Both the position numbers and the translations under genes were made by a program. DNA of 64,000 nt from Roseiconus nitratireducens. GTDB lineage: Bacteria; Planctomycetota; Planctomycetia; Pirellulales; Pirellulaceae. The notes beneath the pieces were generated by a model. That model was not told the DNA's origin. It did no database searches and saw nothing but the letters and a program-made list of their open reading frames with translations. The DNA lies in the NCBI RefSeq assembly GCF_008629675.1, contig NZ_VWOX01000010.1:248001-312000 (forward strand), given 5' to 3'. This document shows positions 61,654 through 64,000 of this stretch, piece after piece. Every line of letters begins with the position of its first letter. Position 1 is the stretch's first letter.

Positions 61654-61929
61654 TTAACAATCGCGGCAGGTTTCCCAGGCCCGTTTGCTTCCGTAACAAA
61701 TCTGCCCGCCTTCGACGATGTAGACGGTCGCGTCTTCGGCGACGTCTTGGTCGTCCGCGAATTCGTGTGGATCGTCGTGTTCCGCTTCGTTCATCTCCGC
61801 GCCGCTGGTCACGCCAGCGATTCGGTTTTCGAAGGGCCAGTTTTGTTGCGTCATCAAACGCACCTCCGCGTCGTCGCCGTGCTCTTCGCGGTACTCGTTC
61901 AAAAGGTCGATCAGTTCGGCGATGGTCAT
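61654..61929 (-). CDS. small acidic protein
   Basis: Protein of 91 residues: MTIAELIDLLNEYREEHGDDAEVRLMTQQNWPFENRIAGVTSGAEM, then an acidic part and GGQICYGSKRAWETCRDC at the end. It resembles phage/plasmid proteins of unknown role with TIxELIxxLxxYxxxxGDDAEVRL. The ATG at 61,929 has CGGAG; 48 bases after the fourth conserved element. Confidence 0.75.
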   Translation of the reverse strand: MTIAELIDLLNEYREEHGDDAEVRLMTQQNWPFENRIAGVTSGAEMNEAEHDDPHEFADDQDVAEDATVYIVEGGQICYGSKRAWETCRDC

Positions 61930-61976
61930 GTTTGTTTCTCCGTTGGGGTGAATGGAAAACCGTCTTTCGATGACGA

Positions 61977-62007
61977 CATGGAGCCATGCGAAACGAAACA
62001 CAGCAAG
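61977..62007 (-). promoter_or_regulatory. conserved bipartite upstream element, copy 4
   Basis: On the reverse strand CTTGCT, 13 bases, CATGGCTCCATG. The left part is slightly degenerate; the palindrome is exact. Confidence 0.78.
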
Positions 62008-62160
62008 CCGATCCTGCCAGCAATTCGCAGGCTTTTTGCAGGTTTCTGGACGCCGCCGACGTGGCCACACGTTTGGGCGTGTTGCGTTGCGGAAAACGCT
62101 CGCCCGCTACCTACTACCTATGCCGTTTCGCGGCGACGGTGCCCGACGTGGCCGCACAAA

Positions 62161-62193
62161 ACGAAGAAACGCCGCGGGGTCAATCGCGGCGTT
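62161..62193 (-). terminator. Rho-independent terminator after the amidoligase gene
   Basis: Stem AACGCCGCG / CGCGGCGTT with an 8-base loop; read on the reverse strand it is followed by TCTTCGTTTTG. Confidence 0.75.
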
Positions 62194-62214
62194 GATGTGG
62201 TTGCCCGTCGGCGT

Positions 62215-63075
62215 TTAGATCGCCCGGTCGTATTTGCGGGCCATTTCCAAAAGCTTCTTTTTGATCGGTTTCCAATCGCACGTTTGTTCGCCGCTGGAAA
62301 GTTCGCCGAAGCGTTTGTTTCGAAGGTCGCCCTTGTACCAACCCTTCGTCCAACCGAGTCGGTAGAAGAGCCGGTTGAGTTCCGTTTCCCCTTCGCCGGC
62401 ACCCTGTCGGTCCCAGCAAGACTTGGTGCCGGGCTTTTTGGCGTAGTCCCAACCCGAGCAGCGTTTGCTGGTCAATGCGAGTTCGACCAAACCGAGTACC
62501 AATTGCAGGTAGCCGGCGATCTTGTCTTTATTCAAACTGCCGGCGAAGGCCCTGATCTCAATGCGGTTCCGGCCGCGGGCAAGGTGCGTCAAATTCAAAA
62601 GGTGGTAGCGGTCCGATTCGCATTGGCGTTTCGCGGCGTCTTTGTTGCCGTAGTCTTTAATGCGTTTTGCCCAGCGGTTCTGTTCGCGTCGTCGCGTTCC
62701 AGTCGAAGCGTAGATGGCTCGTTCGTGGTTGCCGATTAGCGAAATCAATCGGGCGAGCGCTGCGGCGTCGTTACCGAAGCTGACAGTCAGATGAAGACCT
62801 GTTGAGAAATTGACTCTCCCACCGCGAGCCGTGATCGCGTCGACCGCAGTCAGGACGCTTTGCAATCCTTCGTACCCGCGAAGGACCGGCGAAACGAACT
62901 CGCATCCTTTGCGGTTGGGGGCCAGCGTTTGAATGCTCGAATCTCGTTCGGCTTTCCAACCCGTTGGCAGCCAAGATACCGGCAACCCGTTGTGGTATCC
63001 GCCGATCGGCGTGGGGTCGGTTGCCGGAATCGTCGTTTCCAATTCAATCCCAAACTGAATGTCGTTGGCGTTCAT
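62215..63075 (-). CDS. putative amidoligase (Amidoligase_2 family)
   Basis: Protein of 286 residues: IQFGIELETTIP at the start (FGIExE pattern), GWKAERDSSIQ, CEFVSPVLRGYEGLQSVLTAVDAI, VNFSTGLHLTVS (with the G-x-H-V-H-like GLHLTV), and EIRAFAGSLN. This pattern is that of the COOH-NH2 ligase-like amidoligases related to glutamine synthetase, which join amines to acids with ATP. Their targets in phages are unknown; peptide tagging or cell-wall changes have been proposed. Largest gene of the reverse cassette, the start lies 44 bases after the fifth conserved element. Confidence 0.85.
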   Translation of the reverse strand: MNANDIQFGIELETTIPATDPTPIGGYHNGLPVSWLPTGWKAERDSSIQTLAPNRKGCEFVSPVLRGYEGLQSVLTAVDAITARGGRVNFSTGLHLTVSFGNDAAALARLISLIGNHERAIYASTGTRRREQNRWAKRIKDYGNKDAAKRQCESDRYHLLNLTHLARGRNRIEIRAFAGSLNKDKIAGYLQLVLGLVELALTSKRCSGWDYAKKPGTKSCWDRQGAGEGETELNRLFYRLGWTKGWYKGDLRNKRFGELSSGEQTCDWKPIKKKLLEMARKYDRAI

Positions 63076-63118
63076 GTTTGTGTCTCCGAAAGGCGTGTGA
63101 ATTCGTTTGTTGAATGCA

Positions 63119-63149
63119 CATGGAGCCATGCGTTTCGGGACACCTCAAG
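63119..63149 (-). promoter_or_regulatory. conserved bipartite upstream element, copy 5
   Basis: On the reverse strand CTTGAG, 13 bases, CATGGCTCCATG, then TGCATTC. Best preserved copy, preceded by GAGCTTCG. Confidence 0.82.
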
Positions 63150-63325
63150 CGAAGCTCGGCAGTAATGTTTCAGTAATTTCCACCTTTCTTTTCATCGCCA
63201 CACGCGGCCAGTTTTGCCCCGACGTGGCCGGCCGAGACATGCGGCCGAACATGCCAAACATGCGTCCGATCGCGACAGTTGCCGATGTGTTGGCCGTGTC
63301 GCGATTCCTCCCAAAGAATCCGGTC

Positions 63326-63532
63326 ATGGAAGACAAACCGAAGCCCGCAAACCCGAATCGGCTGACGCCAGCAGAACTCGCCACGTTGTTATCGAACCGT
63401 CGAAAGAAACGCGTCGAAGTCACAAATATCCAGGCTGACATTGAGGCCGGCGCACCGACCAACTCCGACGGCACGATCAGCCTCGTTGCGTATGCCGCTT
63501 GGCTCTTGCAGGAGAAACATCGTGGCAGTTGA
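63326..63532 (+). CDS. small hypothetical protein upstream of terminase
   Basis: Protein of 68 residues from the ATG at 63,326 (upstream in-frame ATGs at 63,239 and 63,251 would give about 97 or 93): KPANPNRLTPAELATLLSNRRKKRVEVTNIQADIEAGAPTNSDGTISLVAYAAWLLQEKHRGS. It resembles the N-terminal HTH-type region of small terminase subunits, and its place just before the large terminase agrees. The stop overlaps the terminase start by 11 bases. Confidence 0.6.
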   Translation: MEDKPKPANPNRLTPAELATLLSNRRKKRVEVTNIQADIEAGAPTNSDGTISLVAYAAWLLQEKHRGS

Positions 63533-64000
63533 CCTGTTGAAGATGCGGCCGAGCGAATGTTGTCGGACGCTCAACAGCACGCCGCTCGGTACCGTGCTGA
63601 CCGATCGGCAGTTGTATCGCTATCGAACCGAAGCCGGCGTGTTGATCGGTGATGGAACCCATGTCGATCTCCTCCGCTTCACTGCGTGGCTCATTGATAA
63701 ACGCCATGTTCCGAAACCGCCGGCGGATGCCGACCCGTATGCGAAGGTCAAAGAGAAGGCACGTGCCCGCAACGCCGCCGTGGCTCTCGCCGGACGAGAC
63801 ATCGGCGACCTTCCAACCGTCGAAGATCCAGAGCGGAAAGCGAGAGCGGCCGGCTCGTTTCGCTTCTTCTGTGAAACCTATTTCAAATTGACCTTCCATC
63901 TCGATTGGTCGCCGGACCACATCAAGGTCATTAACAAGATCGAAGAAGCGGTCGTTCGCGGCGGGCTGTTTGCACTTGCTATGGCTCGCGGAAGTGGGAA
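63522..64000 (+). CDS. phage terminase large subunit, N-terminal part
   Basis: Incomplete at the window end. The frame starts with GTG at 63,522 overlapping the previous gene and reads VAVDLLKMRPSECCRTLNSTPLGTVL, a HTH-like start, then FCETYFKLTFHLDWSPDHIKVINKIEEAVVRGGLFALAMARGSG. The last residues form the Walker A-like loop of terminases (usually MPRGSGKT). This supports a dsDNA phage that packages through a terminase. The nuclease domain lies beyond the window. Confidence 0.85.
   Translation, partial: MAVDLLKMRPSECCRTLNSTPLGTVLTDRQLYRYRTEAGVLIGDGTHVDLLRFTAWLIDKRHVPKPPADADPYAKVKEKARARNAAVALAGRDIGDLPTVEDPERKARAAGSFRFFCETYFKLTFHLDWSPDHIKVINKIEEAVVRGGLFALAMARGSG

Larger units (their letters stand above)
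41167..64000. mobile_element. prophage, left part (right end outside window)
   Basis: The gene order is that of a temperate phage: serine recombinase cassette, possible cargo, sigma-like factor, recombination and replication module, methyltransferase, reverse-strand accessory cassette, terminase. The left limit lies between the tRNA-Met terminator (40,917) and the first conserved promoter (41,167). No attachment site can be identified, because the other end is not in the window. The GC content is similar to the flanking genes. No lysis or capsid genes are seen before the end of the window. Confidence 0.85.

Noticed and set aside
59347-62739. A 1,130-codon open frame on the plus strand
   Set aside because: It runs antisense to seven or more small genes that have ribosome sites, promoters and family matches; its own translation shows no domain. 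GC-rich DNA readily gives such frames.

Overview
The window comes from a GC-rich planctomycete, most likely family Pirellulaceae. The evidence is the adjacent DUF1800 and DUF1501 genes, a Cys-type sulfatase, Tat-dependent Gfo/Idh/MocA oxidoreductase, many secreted proteins of unknown function, long intergenic spacers, and dispersed multi-hairpin repeats whose hallmark is GTTCCCAGGC..GCCTGGGAAC. Genus assignment is inference.

Positions 1 to about 40,920 are chromosomal. In order: a zinc-ribbon protein, a small secreted protein, lysS, a reverse-strand run of secreted genes (unknown, DUF1800, DUF1501), a GNAT/DUF4240 pair, divergent uppP and DUF368 genes (both linked to the undecaprenyl phosphate lipid-carrier cycle), a CxxCH protein, a GT11-like fucosyltransferase followed by a 3-hydroxyacyl-CoA dehydrogenase, a gamma-glutamylcyclotransferase-like gene, an oxidoreductase, a beta-CASP metallo-hydrolase, lysA, a low-complexity charged protein, a hydrolase, an AraC regulator divergent from a DapA-like aldolase, an OYE-family flavoenzyme, a sulfatase, a DUF58 protein, an ABC-2 transporter, argJ, tRNA-Thr, a TPR/alpha-CTD fusion, and tgt overlapping a P-II gene. 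Large arrays of hairpin repeats lie at 12.5, 27.2-27.7, 38.1 and 39.8-40.4 kb. An initiator tRNA-Met with a strong terminator closes this part.

From about 41 kb to the end is the left part of a prophage. It starts with a tightly overlapping cassette of two tiny paralogous ORFs, DUF2924, a large serine recombinase and an HTH protein. Then come two overlapping genes of unknown function (possible cargo), a sigma-like factor, and a replication/recombination module: Sak4-like ATPase, DUF669, RusA, DECH-box helicase, HNH nuclease, primase-polymerase. These are followed by a ParB-methyltransferase fusion, a reverse-strand cassette of small genes ending in an amidoligase, and the start of the large terminase. 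The right end is outside the window.

The most striking object is the helicase gene. A 342-residue intein splits its DECH box, and a Vsr-like (EDxHD-type) homing endonuclease is encoded in the +1 frame of the same DNA. The endonuclease ORF runs through the C-terminal splicing block of the intein, so two conserved protein segments are read from the same bases. The second is the reverse-strand prophage cassette, in which five transcription units each begin with the same bipartite upstream element (CTTGA, then CATGGCTCCATG at fixed spacing). The third is a different conserved promoter-like element found once in front of the integrase operon and once in front of the replication operon.
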